Assembly: GCF_023147585.1 (NCBI RefSeq)
Contig: NZ_JAHXOZ010000015.1
Coordinates: forward strand, 1 to 55,264
Length of the DNA stretch: 55,264 nucleotides
Reading direction: 5' to 3'
From: Micrococcus sp. EYE_212
GTDB taxonomy: Bacteria > Actinomycetota > Actinomycetes > Actinomycetales > Micrococcaceae
Shown: positions 34,628 through 43,301 of the stretch, in pieces
How positions within the stretch are numbered: position 1 is the stretch's first letter
How the letters are laid out: every line of letters begins with the position of its first letter
Notes under the pieces: model-generated
Told to the model about the DNA's origin: nothing
What the model saw: the letters and a program-made list of their open reading frames with translations, nothing else
The model's database searches: none
Made by a program: the position numbers and the translations under genes

Positions 34628-35650
34628 ATGCGCCTCGGCGTGCTGGACATCGGCTCGAACACCGTCCACCTGCTCCTCGTGGACGCCCACCCGGGCGCCC
34701 GCCCCACCGCGTACGCCGACCACAAGCGCTCGCTGCCGCTCATCCGCTTCCTCGACGCCGAGGGCGCCATCAGCGAGGAGGGCCAGCGCGAGCTCGTGGA
34801 CTTCATCCAGGAGGCGGTGGCCTTCGCGGAGGAGAACCGCGCGGAGGACATGGTCTCCTTCTGCACCTCGGCCATCCGCGAGGCGGCCAACGGGAAGGCC
34901 GTGCTCGCCCGCGTGGAGGAGCAGACCGGCGTGCACCTCGTGGAGCTCTCCGGCGAGCAGGAGTCCGCGATGACCTACTTCGCGGTGCGCCGCTGGCAGG
35001 GCTGGGACGCCGGCTCCATCCTGAACTTCGACATCGGCGGCGGCTCGTTCGAGATCGCCTACGGTCAGGACGAGCTGCCCTCCCACGCGGTGTCCCTGCC
35101 GCTCGGCGCGGGGCGCCTCACGCGGGACCGCCTCCCGGACGACCCGCCGCACCCCAGGGACGTCAAGCAGCTGCGCAAGTACGTGTCGACGCACATGGAG
35201 GCGGCCTTCGCCTCCTTCCCCCCGGTGACCCCGCCGGTCGTCGTCACCGCCACGTCGAAGACGTTCCGCTCGCTGGCCCGCCTCACCGGCGCGGCGCCGT
35301 CCGCCGCGGGACCCTTCGTCAAGCGGCACCTGCGCGCGGACGACCTGCACCTCTGGGTCAACCGCCTCGCCGCGATGCCCTCGGCCGAGCGCGCGGACCT
35401 GCCCGGGGTCTCCGAGGTCCGGGCCCAGCAGATGCTCGCCGGCGCGATCGTGGCGCTCACCGCGATGCGCACCTTCGGCGTGGTGCAGCTGGAGATCTGC
35501 CCCTGGGCCCTGCGTGAGGGCCTCATCCTCAACCGCCTGGACGCCCTCATGCTCGAGGGCCACCTCACGCGGGACGGCGTGCCCGGCGTCGGGCGCGTGG
35601 ACCTGAACACGGACACGCTGCTGCCCGGCCTGCGCCTCGGGGTGCGCTGA
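34628..35650 (+). CDS. Ppx/GppA family phosphatase (exopolyphosphatase type)
   Basis: A 340-residue protein of the actin/ASKHA fold. Phosphate-1 motif LGVLDIGSNTVHLLLVDA is at the N-terminus and phosphate-2 motif ILNFDIGGGSFEIAYG near residue 140. At this length it matches the short actinobacterial Rv0496-type enzymes, which hydrolyse polyphosphate or pppGpp and lack the C-terminal HD-like domain. It starts three bases after topA and leads a unit with the sugar isomerase and proC. Confidence 0.88.
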   Translation: MRLGVLDIGSNTVHLLLVDAHPGARPTAYADHKRSLPLIRFLDAEGAISEEGQRELVDFIQEAVAFAEENRAEDMVSFCTSAIREAANGKAVLARVEEQTGVHLVELSGEQESAMTYFAVRRWQGWDAGSILNFDIGGGSFEIAYGQDELPSHAVSLPLGAGRLTRDRLPDDPPHPRDVKQLRKYVSTHMEAAFASFPPVTPPVVVTATSKTFRSLARLTGAAPSAAGPFVKRHLRADDLHLWVNRLAAMPSAERADLPGVSEVRAQQMLAGAIVALTAMRTFGVVQLEICPWALREGLILNRLDALMLEGHLTRDGVPGVGRVDLNTDTLLPGLRLGVR

Positions 35651-35651
35651 G

Positions 35652-36512
35652 ATGCCGCTGATCTCCACCGGGCATCTCGCCCCCGCCCCGCGCTTCGGCG
35701 CGGACATCCCGGTGACCCTGTCCTCGTCGTCGGTGTTCCCCCTGGGGACGCAGGACGTCTTCGCCACCGCGCAGGACCTGGGCTACGACGGCGTCGAGGT
35801 CATGGTCACCCACAACGGATGGAGCCAGGACGCCGACCGGCTGCGCACCCTCGCGGAGCGCACCGGCATGCGGATCGACTCGATCCACGCGCCGACCCTG
35901 CTCTTCACCCAGCAGGTGTGGGGATCCGCGTGGACGAAGATCCGGCGCTCCGTGGAGATGGCCCAGGCCGTGGGGGCCGCCACCGTGGTGGCCCACCCCC
36001 CGTTCCGCTGGCAGGGCACGTACGCCGAGCGCTTCGCGGAGGGGATCGCCGACCTCATGGCCGAGTCCGGCGTGGTGATCGCGGTGGAGAACATGTACCC
36101 GTGGCGCGCCTACGGCCGCGAGACCAAGATGTACCTGCCCCAGTGGGATCCGGTCCCGGAGCCGTACGAGCACGTGTGCTGGGACTTCTCCCACGCGGCC
36201 ATCGCCCGCGAGGACTCCCTCGCGGCGCTGACGGCGCTCGGGCCCCGCGTGCGCCACGTCCACCTCACCGACGGCACCGACAGCCACAAGGACGAGCACC
36301 TGATCCCCGGCGAGGGCACCCAGCCCGTCGCCGCGTCCCTGCGCCACCTCGCCCGCACCGGCCTGGCCGGCACGGTGTGCGTGGAGGTGGGCACGCGCGG
36401 CATGGACTACGCCGGGCAGCGCGAGGAGCGGCTCGCCGCCTCGCTCGCCTTCGCCCGGACGCACCTCACCCTCGACGACGAGACCACCGACGACGAAGGA
36501 GCACGACCGTGA
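35652..36512 (+). CDS. Sugar phosphate isomerase/epimerase (AP endonuclease 2 fold)
   Basis: A 286-residue TIM-barrel protein. Expected metal-site segments are visible: GYDGVEVMV, IDSIHAPTLLF, TVVAHPPFRW, VIAVENMYPW, CWDFSHAAIA and VEVGTRGMDY. Family members isomerise sugars or cut abasic DNA; this clade (Rv0498 type) has no proven substrate. It begins one base after the previous stop and its own stop overlaps the proC GTG. Confidence 0.82.
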   Translation: MPLISTGHLAPAPRFGADIPVTLSSSSVFPLGTQDVFATAQDLGYDGVEVMVTHNGWSQDADRLRTLAERTGMRIDSIHAPTLLFTQQVWGSAWTKIRRSVEMAQAVGAATVVAHPPFRWQGTYAERFAEGIADLMAESGVVIAVENMYPWRAYGRETKMYLPQWDPVPEPYEHVCWDFSHAAIAREDSLAALTALGPRVRHVHLTDGTDSHKDEHLIPGEGTQPVAASLRHLARTGLAGTVCVEVGTRGMDYAGQREERLAASLAFARTHLTLDDETTDDEGARP

Positions 36513-37354
36513 AGCTGACCATCCTGGGCCTGGGCACCATGACGGGCGCCATCCTGACCGGCGCCCTCGACTCGGGTGCCGTGCAGGCCGCCGACGTCAC
36601 CGCCACCACCCGCTCGGAGGACTCCGCCGCGGCCGCGCGCGAGCGCTTCGCGGGGGTGGACGTGCGCGCCGCCGGCGGTGCGGACGAGGCGAACGCGGAC
36701 GCCGTGCGCGAGGTCGACGTCGTGCTGCTCGGCATGAAGCCCAAGGACCTCGTGGCCGCCGCGCGCGGCATCGCGGACGCCCTGCCCGCGGACGCCGTGG
36801 TGGTCTCGGTGGCTGCCGGCGTCACGGCCGGGACGATCGCGGGCGCGCTGCGTCCGGGCCAGCCGCTCGTGCGCACCATGCCGAACACGCCGCTGACGGT
36901 GGGCTCGGGCGTCGTGGGCGTGGCCCCCGCCGAGGGCGTGGGGGAGGAGCAGGCCGCTGCCGTGGAGGGTCTGTTCTCCGGCTCGGGCCTGGTCGTGCGC
37001 GTGGACGAGCGGCAGCTGCCCGCCGTCGTGGCCGCGGCCGGCTCGGCCCCGGCCTACGTGTTCCTGCTGGCCGAGGCGATCGCGCAGCATGCCGTGGAGC
37101 TCGGCCTGGACCGCGCGGACGCGGAGGCGATGGCCGCCGCGACCGTGAAGGGCGCGGGCCTCATGCTCGAGCGCGCGGTGGAGTCGGGAGAGCAGACCGC
37201 CGAGGACCTGCGCCGCGCCGTCATGAGCCCCAACGGCACCACGGAGCGGGCCGTGACCGCGCTGCAGGACGGCGGTCTGCCGCAGCTCGTGGCCCGCGCG
37301 ATGCACGCCGCGGCCGAGCGCGACCGCGAGATGGGTCGCGAGTTCGCCGGCTGA
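36509..37354 (+). CDS. proC: Pyrroline-5-carboxylate reductase
   Basis: A 281-residue enzyme for the last step of proline synthesis. The NAD(P)-binding N-terminus reads KLTILGLGTMTGAILTGAL. Substrate-domain signatures are VRTMPNTPLTVGSG, GSAPAYVFLLAEA and the terminal LRRAVMSPNGTTERAVTALQDGG, matching the P5CR pattern. GTG 36509 overlaps the upstream stop by GTGA. It converges on trkA. Confidence 0.94.
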   Translation: MKLTILGLGTMTGAILTGALDSGAVQAADVTATTRSEDSAAAARERFAGVDVRAAGGADEANADAVREVDVVLLGMKPKDLVAAARGIADALPADAVVVSVAAGVTAGTIAGALRPGQPLVRTMPNTPLTVGSGVVGVAPAEGVGEEQAAAVEGLFSGSGLVVRVDERQLPAVVAAAGSAPAYVFLLAEAIAQHAVELGLDRADAEAMAAATVKGAGLMLERAVESGEQTAEDLRRAVMSPNGTTERAVTALQDGGLPQLVARAMHAAAERDREMGREFAG

Positions 37355-37423
37355 GGCGAGCGGCACGGACCGCCACGCGGCCGGGGGCCGGGATGCGGCG
37401 CGGGCACCCGGCGGGCCCATGGC

Positions 37424-38098
37424 TCAGGGGCGGGCGGCGAACCGGTCGATCAGCTCGGTGTGCCCGGAGACGATGAGCGTGTCGCGGGGCCCCACGCGCG
37501 TGTCCGGCTGGGCGTAGGTGAAGTCCTCGCCGGGGGTCTTCACGCCCACCACGGTCACGCCGTACTTGGCGCGCACGTTCGACTCGCCGAGGGTGAAGCC
37601 CACGCACTCGGACGGCGGGTACATCTTCACGATCGCGAAGTCGTCGTCGAACTCGATGAAGTCCATCATGCGGCCGTTCACGAGGTGCGCGGCGCGCACG
37701 CCCGCGTCGTGCTCCGGGAAGATGATGTGGTTCGCGCCGATCCGCCGCAGGATGGTGCCGTGCTTCTCGCTGATCGCCTTGACCCACACGTGGGGGATCT
37801 CGAGGTCCACGAGGTTGACCGTGATGAGCACGGACGCCTCGATCGAGGTGCCCACGCCCACGACGGCGGTGGAGAAGTCCTGCGCGCCGAGCTGGCGCAG
37901 GGCCTCGGCGTCGGTGGCGTCGGCCTCCACCACGTGGGTGAGCGTGGGGGCGAAGCGCTGGACGAGCACGGGGTCCCGCTCGATCGCGAGCACCTCGCGG
38001 CCCTGGGAGACGAGCTCCTCCGCGGTCGCCGCTCCGAAGCGGCCGAGGCCGACCACGAGCACGGGGGCGTGGGGATCGGAGCGCTGGTGCTCAGCCAA
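37424..38098 (-). CDS. Potassium channel regulatory subunit (KtrA/TrkA type)
   Basis: A 224-residue RCK protein. An N-terminal Rossmann domain (VLVVGLGRFGAATAEELVSQGREVLAIERD) binds a nucleotide and a C-terminal TrkA_C domain follows (about residues 140-220). It gates the membrane pore encoded just upstream. The start is TTG 38098, which overlaps the end of the pore gene by eight bases; more upstream in-frame starts lie inside that gene. Its size fits the single-domain KtrA type rather than the two-domain E. coli TrkA. Confidence 0.9.
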   Translation of the reverse strand: MAEHQRSDPHAPVLVVGLGRFGAATAEELVSQGREVLAIERDPVLVQRFAPTLTHVVEADATDAEALRQLGAQDFSTAVVGVGTSIEASVLITVNLVDLEIPHVWVKAISEKHGTILRRIGANHIIFPEHDAGVRAAHLVNGRMMDFIEFDDDFAIVKMYPPSECVGFTLGESNVRAKYGVTVVGVKTPGEDFTYAQPDTRVGPRDTLIVSGHTELIDRFAARP

Positions 38099-39641
38099 GG
38101 ATCGGCCTCTCGTTGGGGTAGCGGTAGAGGACGCGGCGCGAGCGCAGGGCCAGGGCCGCGGCGAACGTGATCGTACCAACGCGGCCGGCGAACATCATGG
38201 CCGTCAGGAGGTACTTGCCGGCCGGCGGCGCGGCCTCGGAGATGCCCACGGAGAGGCCGCACGTGCCGAACGCGGAGATCACCTCGAAGAGGGGCCGCTG
38301 CAGCGACTCGTCGAGGATCGAGACCAGGATGAGGGTGGCCACGAGCACGAGGGTCGCGCCGAGGGCGAGCACCGAGATGGCCACGCGGAGGGTCTCCGGG
38401 GCGATCGTGCGGCCATGCGCGGTGACCTCGCGGTCGCCGCGCGCCTCGGCCATGATGGCCAGGAACATGACCGCCAGCGTCGTCACCTTGATGCCGCCGC
38501 CGGTGGAGGCGGATCCGCCGCCCACGAACATGAGGGCGTCCATGAGGAGCAGGGACTCCGGGCGGTGCACGTCCGGGTTGTCGATCGCGAACCCGCCGGA
38601 GCGGGTCATGATCGAGCCGAAGAGCGAGTGGCCGACCCGCTCCCAGAACGTCAGGTCGCCCTGCGTGAGCGGGTTGCCGGACTCGAAGACGAAGAGCAGG
38701 ACGGCGCCCAGCACCAGCAGGATCAGCGTCACCTCCACCGTGAGCTTGGTGTGCAGGTTCCACGCGCGGAAGCGCCACCCCTTGTCCATCAGCACCATGA
38801 CCACGGGGAAGCCCAGTGCCCCGGCGAACACGCCCACGGCGATCACGGTGAGGATCACGGGGTCGTGCGCGAACTCCGCGATGCCGCCGGGGTGGATGGC
38901 GAACCCCGCGTTGTTGAACGCGCTGATGGAGTAGAACACGCCCTCCCAGAGGCCGGTCAGCCACGAGCCGGAGTGCGCCGCGAAGCGCGGCACGAGGAAC
39001 ACGGCCACGGCTGCCTCGCACGTCAGGACGGTGAGGACGACGACCCGCAGCAGGCGGGCGACCTCTCCCACGTTGCCCGTGGTCATGCCCGCCTCCTGCG
39101 TGTTCAGCTTGGACTTGACGCCCAGGTGGCGGGAGACGGCGAGCGTCAGCAGGGACGCCATGGAGAGGATGCCGAGGCCGCCGACCTGGATGGCGAGCAG
39201 GATGACGATGTCCCCGAACACGGACCAGTGCTCCGCCGTGTTCACGGCCGTCAGACCGGTCACCGAGAACGCGGAGACGGCCGTGAACATCGCGTCGTGC
39301 AGCGGCGTCACCTGACCGTCCTCGGCGGCCGCGGGGAGCATCAGGAGGGCGGTGAACAGCAGGGACATGAGTGCGAACGCGGACAGGGCCGCACGGGCGG
39401 GGGAGCCGCCGACCGCATCCGTGACGCGGCGCCGGGAGCGGTGCAGCGCGGTCGCCAGGCCGCCGGAGGGCTCCAGGCTGGACCCGGCACCGGGCCGGGG
39501 CGTCACCCGTGGCGCGGGGCGCCGGCGGGAGCGCGCGAAGCCCACGCGGGCCGGGTCGTCGTCGAGGGAGGCGCGGCGCGGCACGGAGTCGCCACGGCCC
39601 GGTCCGCCCTGTGGGTCCGTGGCCCGGGGACGAGCGCTCAT
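38091..39641 (-). CDS. Potassium transporter pore subunit (KtrB/TrkH type)
   Basis: A 516-residue membrane protein with four pore-loop repeats: SAFSVTGLTAVNT, SAFNNAGFAIHP, MTRSGGFAIDN and SAFGTCGLSVGIS. The conserved selectivity-filter Gly is present in each. A hydrophilic, Arg/Pro-rich N-terminus of about 65 residues precedes the first helix. ATG 39641 has AGGAGG upstream. Together with the regulatory subunit it forms a Na+- or H+-coupled K+ uptake system. Confidence 0.92.
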   Translation of the reverse strand: MSARPRATDPQGGPGRGDSVPRRASLDDDPARVGFARSRRRPAPRVTPRPGAGSSLEPSGGLATALHRSRRRVTDAVGGSPARAALSAFALMSLLFTALLMLPAAAEDGQVTPLHDAMFTAVSAFSVTGLTAVNTAEHWSVFGDIVILLAIQVGGLGILSMASLLTLAVSRHLGVKSKLNTQEAGMTTGNVGEVARLLRVVVLTVLTCEAAVAVFLVPRFAAHSGSWLTGLWEGVFYSISAFNNAGFAIHPGGIAEFAHDPVILTVIAVGVFAGALGFPVVMVLMDKGWRFRAWNLHTKLTVEVTLILLVLGAVLLFVFESGNPLTQGDLTFWERVGHSLFGSIMTRSGGFAIDNPDVHRPESLLLMDALMFVGGGSASTGGGIKVTTLAVMFLAIMAEARGDREVTAHGRTIAPETLRVAISVLALGATLVLVATLILVSILDESLQRPLFEVISAFGTCGLSVGISEAAPPAGKYLLTAMMFAGRVGTITFAAALALRSRRVLYRYPNERPILG

Positions 39642-39754
39642 GGTGCACCTCCTGCGTGCCGTGACGGGTGTCGGACCGCGTGCGGGCCCGTCCCAGTATC
39701 GCCCCGCGCCCGTCATGTGCGCGTCCGCCCATGGCCTCGGGCGGTCGAGGGACC

Positions 39755-39760
39755 TACTCT
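39755..39760 (+). promoter_or_regulatory. -10 hexamer of the acuC-like gene
   Basis: TACTCT ends five bases before GTG 39766 and eight before ATG 39769. Confidence 0.4.
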
Positions 39761-39768
39761 GGAACGTG

Positions 39769-41022
39769 ATGAGTGCCACCCTCGAGCCCGATGCCCCCAC
39801 GCCCGCCGCGGTCGTGTGGGATCCGAGCCTGCTCCGCTACCGCTTCAGCGCCGAGCACCCGATGGCACCCCTGCGGCTGGACCTCACCCACCGCCTCGTG
39901 GACGCCCTCGGCCTCCTCGACGCCCCGCACGTGAGCATCCTGCAGCCCCCGGTGGCCACGGACGACGAGCTCGCCGCCGTGCACGGGCGCGAGTACATCG
40001 CCGCGGTGCGCGCGGCCTCGGCGCAGACCTCCTCCGACGACGCCGCGCACGGCCTGGGCACGGAGGACTGCCCCGTGTTCCCCGACCTGCACGAGTCTGC
40101 GGCCCGCATCGCGGGAGGCTCGCTCGTGGCCGCCGAGGCCATCTGGTCCGGGCGCGTGAGCCGCGCGGTCAACTTCGCGGGCGGGATGCACCACGCCGCG
40201 CGGGACAAGGCCTCGGGGTTCTGCATCTACAACGACTGCGCCGTGGCGATCCAGCGCCTCCTCGACCTCGGCGCCGAGCGCGTGGCCTACGTGGACGTGG
40301 ACGCGCACCACGGGGACGGCACGCAGGCGATCTTCTACGACGACCCCCGCGTCCTGACGATCTCCGTCCACGAGACCGGCATGAGCCTCTTCCCGGGCAC
40401 GGGCTTCGCCAACGAGACCGGCGGGCCTGCGGCGGAGGGGACCGCGGCCAACGTGGCCGTCCCGCCGCGCACGGGCGACGCCGGCTTCCTCCGCGCCGTA
40501 CACGCCGTGGTGCCGCAGCTGCTGCAGGCGTTCGCCCCGGACGTGATCGTGAGCCAGCACGGCTGCGACTCCCACCACGCCGACCCCCTCGCGGACCTGC
40601 GCCTGACGGTGGACGGCCAGCGCCAGCTCGCCTTCGACATGGCGGACTGGGCGGAGCGCTTCGCGCACGGCCGGTGGCTGGCCACGGGCGGCGGCGGATA
40701 CAACCCGCTCAAGGTGGTGCCGCGCGCGTGGACGCACCTGACCGCCGCGGTGCTGGGGACGCCGGTGCCGCTGCGGGCGCCGATCCCCGCCGAGTGGCTG
40801 GCCCACGCCCGGGAGCTCACGTCGGAGGACCTCACGGGGGACATGTCCCTGCACGAGGGCGCGGAGGACGAGCGGATCCCCACGACGATGGGCGAGGACG
40901 CGGACGTGTGGTGGCGCTCGTGGGAGGTGGGCTACGACCCCGCCGATCCTGTGGACCAGTCGATCATGGCCACCCGCCGGGAGGTCTTCCCGCTGCACGG
41001 GCTGGATCCCTGGTTCGACTGA
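39769..41022 (+). CDS. acuC: AcuC-like histone deacetylase family protein
   Basis: A 417-residue zinc hydrolase of the class I deacetylase fold. Key elements are HPMAPLRLDLTHRLV, the catalytic His pair in AGGMHHAARDKASGFCIYND, zinc ligands in YVDVDAHHGDGTQ, SVHETGMSLFPGTG, and the tail Gly/Tyr motif TGGGGYNP. Bacterial AcuC removes acetyl groups from acetyl-CoA synthetase and so activates it, which links this gene to acsA at 14926-16866 although they are far apart. GTG 39766, immediately before the ATG, is an equally likely start. Confidence 0.9.
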   Translation: MSATLEPDAPTPAAVVWDPSLLRYRFSAEHPMAPLRLDLTHRLVDALGLLDAPHVSILQPPVATDDELAAVHGREYIAAVRAASAQTSSDDAAHGLGTEDCPVFPDLHESAARIAGGSLVAAEAIWSGRVSRAVNFAGGMHHAARDKASGFCIYNDCAVAIQRLLDLGAERVAYVDVDAHHGDGTQAIFYDDPRVLTISVHETGMSLFPGTGFANETGGPAAEGTAANVAVPPRTGDAGFLRAVHAVVPQLLQAFAPDVIVSQHGCDSHHADPLADLRLTVDGQRQLAFDMADWAERFAHGRWLATGGGGYNPLKVVPRAWTHLTAAVLGTPVPLRAPIPAEWLAHARELTSEDLTGDMSLHEGAEDERIPTTMGEDADVWWRSWEVGYDPADPVDQSIMATRREVFPLHGLDPWFD

Positions 41023-41161
41023 GGCTCGTCCGCCCGGTATTGTGACCGAGAACGTTTTCATGCGTTCCACACCCGGTGGAATGCGGGTCGGCGTGTCCGG
41101 GAGCCCGGATGCCCGCGGTCCCCACCAGCCGCCGACCCTCACCCCGACGCAAGGAGTCCCC

Positions 41162-41260
41162 ATGGGATCTGTCATCAAGAAGCGCCGCAAGCGCATGGCG
41201 AAGAAGAAGCACCGCAAGCTGCTTCGCAAGACCCGCCACCAGCGTCGCAACAAGAAGTGA
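41162..41260 (+). CDS. Ribosomal protein bS22 (AURKAIP1/COX24 type)
   Basis: A 32-residue, extremely basic protein: MGSVIKKRRKRMAKKKHRKLL with a final RHQRRNKK. This is the small actinobacterial 30S protein bS22. AAGGAG precedes the ATG. The 139-bp upstream gap (41023-41161) contains a possible -10 (TATTGT, 41038-41043) and no other gene. A hairpin terminator follows. Confidence 0.93.
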   Translation: MGSVIKKRRKRMAKKKHRKLLRKTRHQRRNKK

Positions 41261-41285
41261 CGCCCGCGCTCGTCGAGAGCGCCAG

Positions 41286-41321
41286 CGAGGCCGCCCGTTC
41301 CGTCAGGAGCGGGCGGCCTCG
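41286..41321 (+). terminator. 16-bp hairpin terminator after bS22
   Basis: Arms 41286-41301 and 41306-41321 pair with one G-T wobble around a GTCA loop. Confidence 0.75.
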
Positions 41322-41330
41322 TCGTGTCCG

Positions 41331-41336
41331 TAGCAT
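41331..41336 (+). promoter_or_regulatory. -10 hexamer of the glutaredoxin-like gene
   Basis: TAGCAT lies seven bases before ATG 41344, directly after the bS22 terminator. Confidence 0.4.
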
Positions 41337-41343
41337 GGTCGCC

Positions 41344-41607
41344 ATGACCGCCGACCTGCCCGCCTCCGCCGCCCGCGTCCAGCTCCTCGTGAAGCCGGGG
41401 TGCCACCTGTGCGAGGAGGCGGCCGGCGTCGTCGCGCAGGTGTGCGCCGAGCGGGGCCAGACGTGGGAGCCCGTGGACGGCGCGGCCCACCCCGAGCTGC
41501 TCGAGCGGTTCGCGGACGAGGTGCCCGTGCTGTTCGTGGACGGCGTCCAGCGCGACTTCTGGCGTGTGGACGCCGCGCGCCTGGGCCGCCTGCTCGACGC
41601 GGCCTGA
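41344..41607 (+). CDS. Glutaredoxin-like protein (DUF836 type)
   Basis: An 87-residue thioredoxin-fold protein with the redox motif KPGCHLCEEA (C-H-L-C) near residue 19, the cis-Pro loop DEVPVLFVDG, and a C-terminal helix. It resembles the Rv0508-type small glutaredoxin-like proteins that lie near bS22 in other Actinobacteria. Partner proteins are unknown. Confidence 0.86.
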   Translation: MTADLPASAARVQLLVKPGCHLCEEAAGVVAQVCAERGQTWEPVDGAAHPELLERFADEVPVLFVDGVQRDFWRVDAARLGRLLDAA

Positions 41608-41627
41608 GAGCCCCGCCGCCGGCGGCG

Positions 41628-42365
41628 TCAGCGGCGTCCGGCGTGCTCCCACGCCTTGAGGCGCATGAACTCGGTGGCGTCCTTGCGGTAGGCCATGACG
41701 ATGCCGGCCACGCCCAGGCCCACCCAGAGCAGCTCGAACACGGAGAACGCGCCCATCGCCAGGTTGGCGAGCAGCATGAGCACGGAGAGCACCGCGAGCA
41801 CGGTGCCCACGGTGCGGGCGGCCCGGGATCCGCCGCGGATCTTGACGGCGATCAGCAGGTAGAGCAGGAACCCGAGAACGCCGAGCACGGCCGTCGTCGT
41901 GAGGACGGCGGGCACGGCGCCCAGCATCATGGCTTCCATCTCGGACGCCTGCTCCGCCGGCAGGCCCGCCTGCCCCACCGCGTCCCGCAGGGTCTGCTCG
42001 AGCAGGGCGCGGCCCTCCGGGGTGTTCGCGGCGAGCAGGCCGAGCGCGGTGCTGAGGAGCTGGACGAGCCCCGCGGACACGATCAGCCAGAAGGCCGCGG
42101 TGATCGAGCCGGGGCGCGCGGGGGCGGGCATGCCGACGCCGGGCACGGCGCCCTGCGGGTGGCCCACGCCCGGCATGGCCGCCGGGGAGGGCGAGGGCGC
42201 CTGGGCGCCCCACGGGGCCGCACCGTCCTCGGGGCGGCCGTACGGGTTCTGCTCGTGCGCGCCGGGGGCGGTCCCGTACGGGTTCGCGGCGCCCGCGGGC
42301 TCCTGCCCGGACGGAGTGCCCTGGCCGTACGGGTTCTGGCCGTAGGGATTGGTCGAGCCGGTCAT
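41628..42365 (-). CDS. Membrane protein with NPYG-rich N-terminus
   Basis: A 245-residue protein. The first 85 residues are disordered and contain four NPYG units (NPYGQ, NPYGQ, NPYGT, NPYGR) with Pro/Gly/Ala filler. Four hydrophobic segments follow (about residues 88-108, 145-170, 183-203 and 205-225), with an amphipathic loop between the first two. Such proline-tyrosine-rich tails before small membrane domains are common in Actinobacteria; function unknown. AGGAGG precedes the ATG. The 140-bp gap to the next divergent gene holds only promoters. Confidence 0.75.
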   Translation of the reverse strand: MTGSTNPYGQNPYGQGTPSGQEPAGAANPYGTAPGAHEQNPYGRPEDGAAPWGAQAPSPSPAAMPGVGHPQGAVPGVGMPAPARPGSITAAFWLIVSAGLVQLLSTALGLLAANTPEGRALLEQTLRDAVGQAGLPAEQASEMEAMMLGAVPAVLTTTAVLGVLGFLLYLLIAVKIRGGSRAARTVGTVLAVLSVLMLLANLAMGAFSVFELLWVGLGVAGIVMAYRKDATEFMRLKAWEHAGRR

Positions 42366-42505
42366 GGGTGCCTCCTGGGGAAGCGCCGCCGCGGGGAGGG
42401 CGACGGCGGCGGGGACGGTGGGAGCCCTGTGCGCCCGGCGCTCGCGACGCCGGCGGGCTGCTGCTCCCCACCGTACCGGGCCGGCCGGTCTGCCAGACTG
42501 GTGGC

Positions 42506-43180
42506 ATGCAGACGATCGCGACCGTCCACCTCGTCCGTCACGGCGAGGTCCACAACCCCGACCGCGTCCTCTACGGCCGTCTGGACGGGTTCGGCCTCTC
42601 GGAGCTGGGGCACCGGATGGCCGACGGCGTGGCCGAGTGGTTCCTGCACCGCGCGAACCGCATCCGGCGGCATCCGGCCCTGGTGGCGGCCTCCCCGCTG
42701 CTGCGCGCTCAGCAGACCGCCGCGCCGATCGCCGGCGCCTTCTCCCGGCCGCTGCTCACCGAGCCGAACCTCATCGAGGCCGAGAACGCCTTCGAGGGGA
42801 TGTCCCAGGTGGTCGACTCCCTCAAGCGGGACCCGCGCCTCTGGCCGAAGCTGCGCAATCCCCTGCGCCCCTCGTGGGGCGAGCCCTACCACCAGCAGGC
42901 CGCGCGCATGCTCGAGGTGGTGGACCGCGTGAAGGGGGAGGCGGTGGACACCCTCGGCCCCGGCGCGGAGGCCATCCTCGTCTCCCACCAGCTCCCCATC
43001 TGGGTCACCCGCCTCGCGGTCGAGGGCCGGCCCCTGTGGCACGATCCGCGTCAGCGCGAGTGCTCCCTCACCTCGGTGACCTCCCTCGTGTTCGAGGAGG
43101 GCCGGGCCACCCCGCGCGTCGAGTACCACGAGCCCAACCGCGAGCTCCTCAAGGACGCCTCCTCCCTGCCCGGCGCCTGA
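42506..43180 (+). CDS. Histidine phosphatase (phosphoglycerate mutase-like)
   Basis: A 224-residue protein with the catalytic TVHLVRHGEV motif (nucleophile His12), a second Arg in ASPLLRAQQTAAPI, and the late active-site His in AILVSHQLPIWV. It is the Rv0525-type protein that sits before the cytochrome c maturation genes in many Actinobacteria. Substrate unknown. A CAGACT hexamer six bases before the ATG suggests a leaderless message. Confidence 0.88.
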   Translation: MQTIATVHLVRHGEVHNPDRVLYGRLDGFGLSELGHRMADGVAEWFLHRANRIRRHPALVAASPLLRAQQTAAPIAGAFSRPLLTEPNLIEAENAFEGMSQVVDSLKRDPRLWPKLRNPLRPSWGEPYHQQAARMLEVVDRVKGEAVDTLGPGAEAILVSHQLPIWVTRLAVEGRPLWHDPRQRECSLTSVTSLVFEEGRATPRVEYHEPNRELLKDASSLPGA

Positions 43181-43244
43181 GGCCCCCGGGACGGCTGACG
43201 CCCAGGGTTCAGTCAGGATCAGGGGCGGAGGATAGACTCGATCA

Positions 43245-43260
43245 GGCCCCCGCGGGGGCC
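43245..43260. repeat. 16-bp perfect GC palindrome upstream of the resA-like gene
   Basis: GGCCCCCGCGGGGGCC. It may end the histidine phosphatase transcript or fold in the 5' leader of the ccs operon; a possible -10 (TAGACT, 43233-43238) would start transcription right at it. Confidence 0.45.
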
Positions 43261-43301
43261 CTCCGACTCCCTCCCGTCCGCCTCGCCTGGAGCGCCCGCC
43301 C

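Noticed and set aside
37355-37423. A terminator between proC and trkA
   Set aside because: GC-rich half-pairs are present but no stem longer than about six bases stands out.
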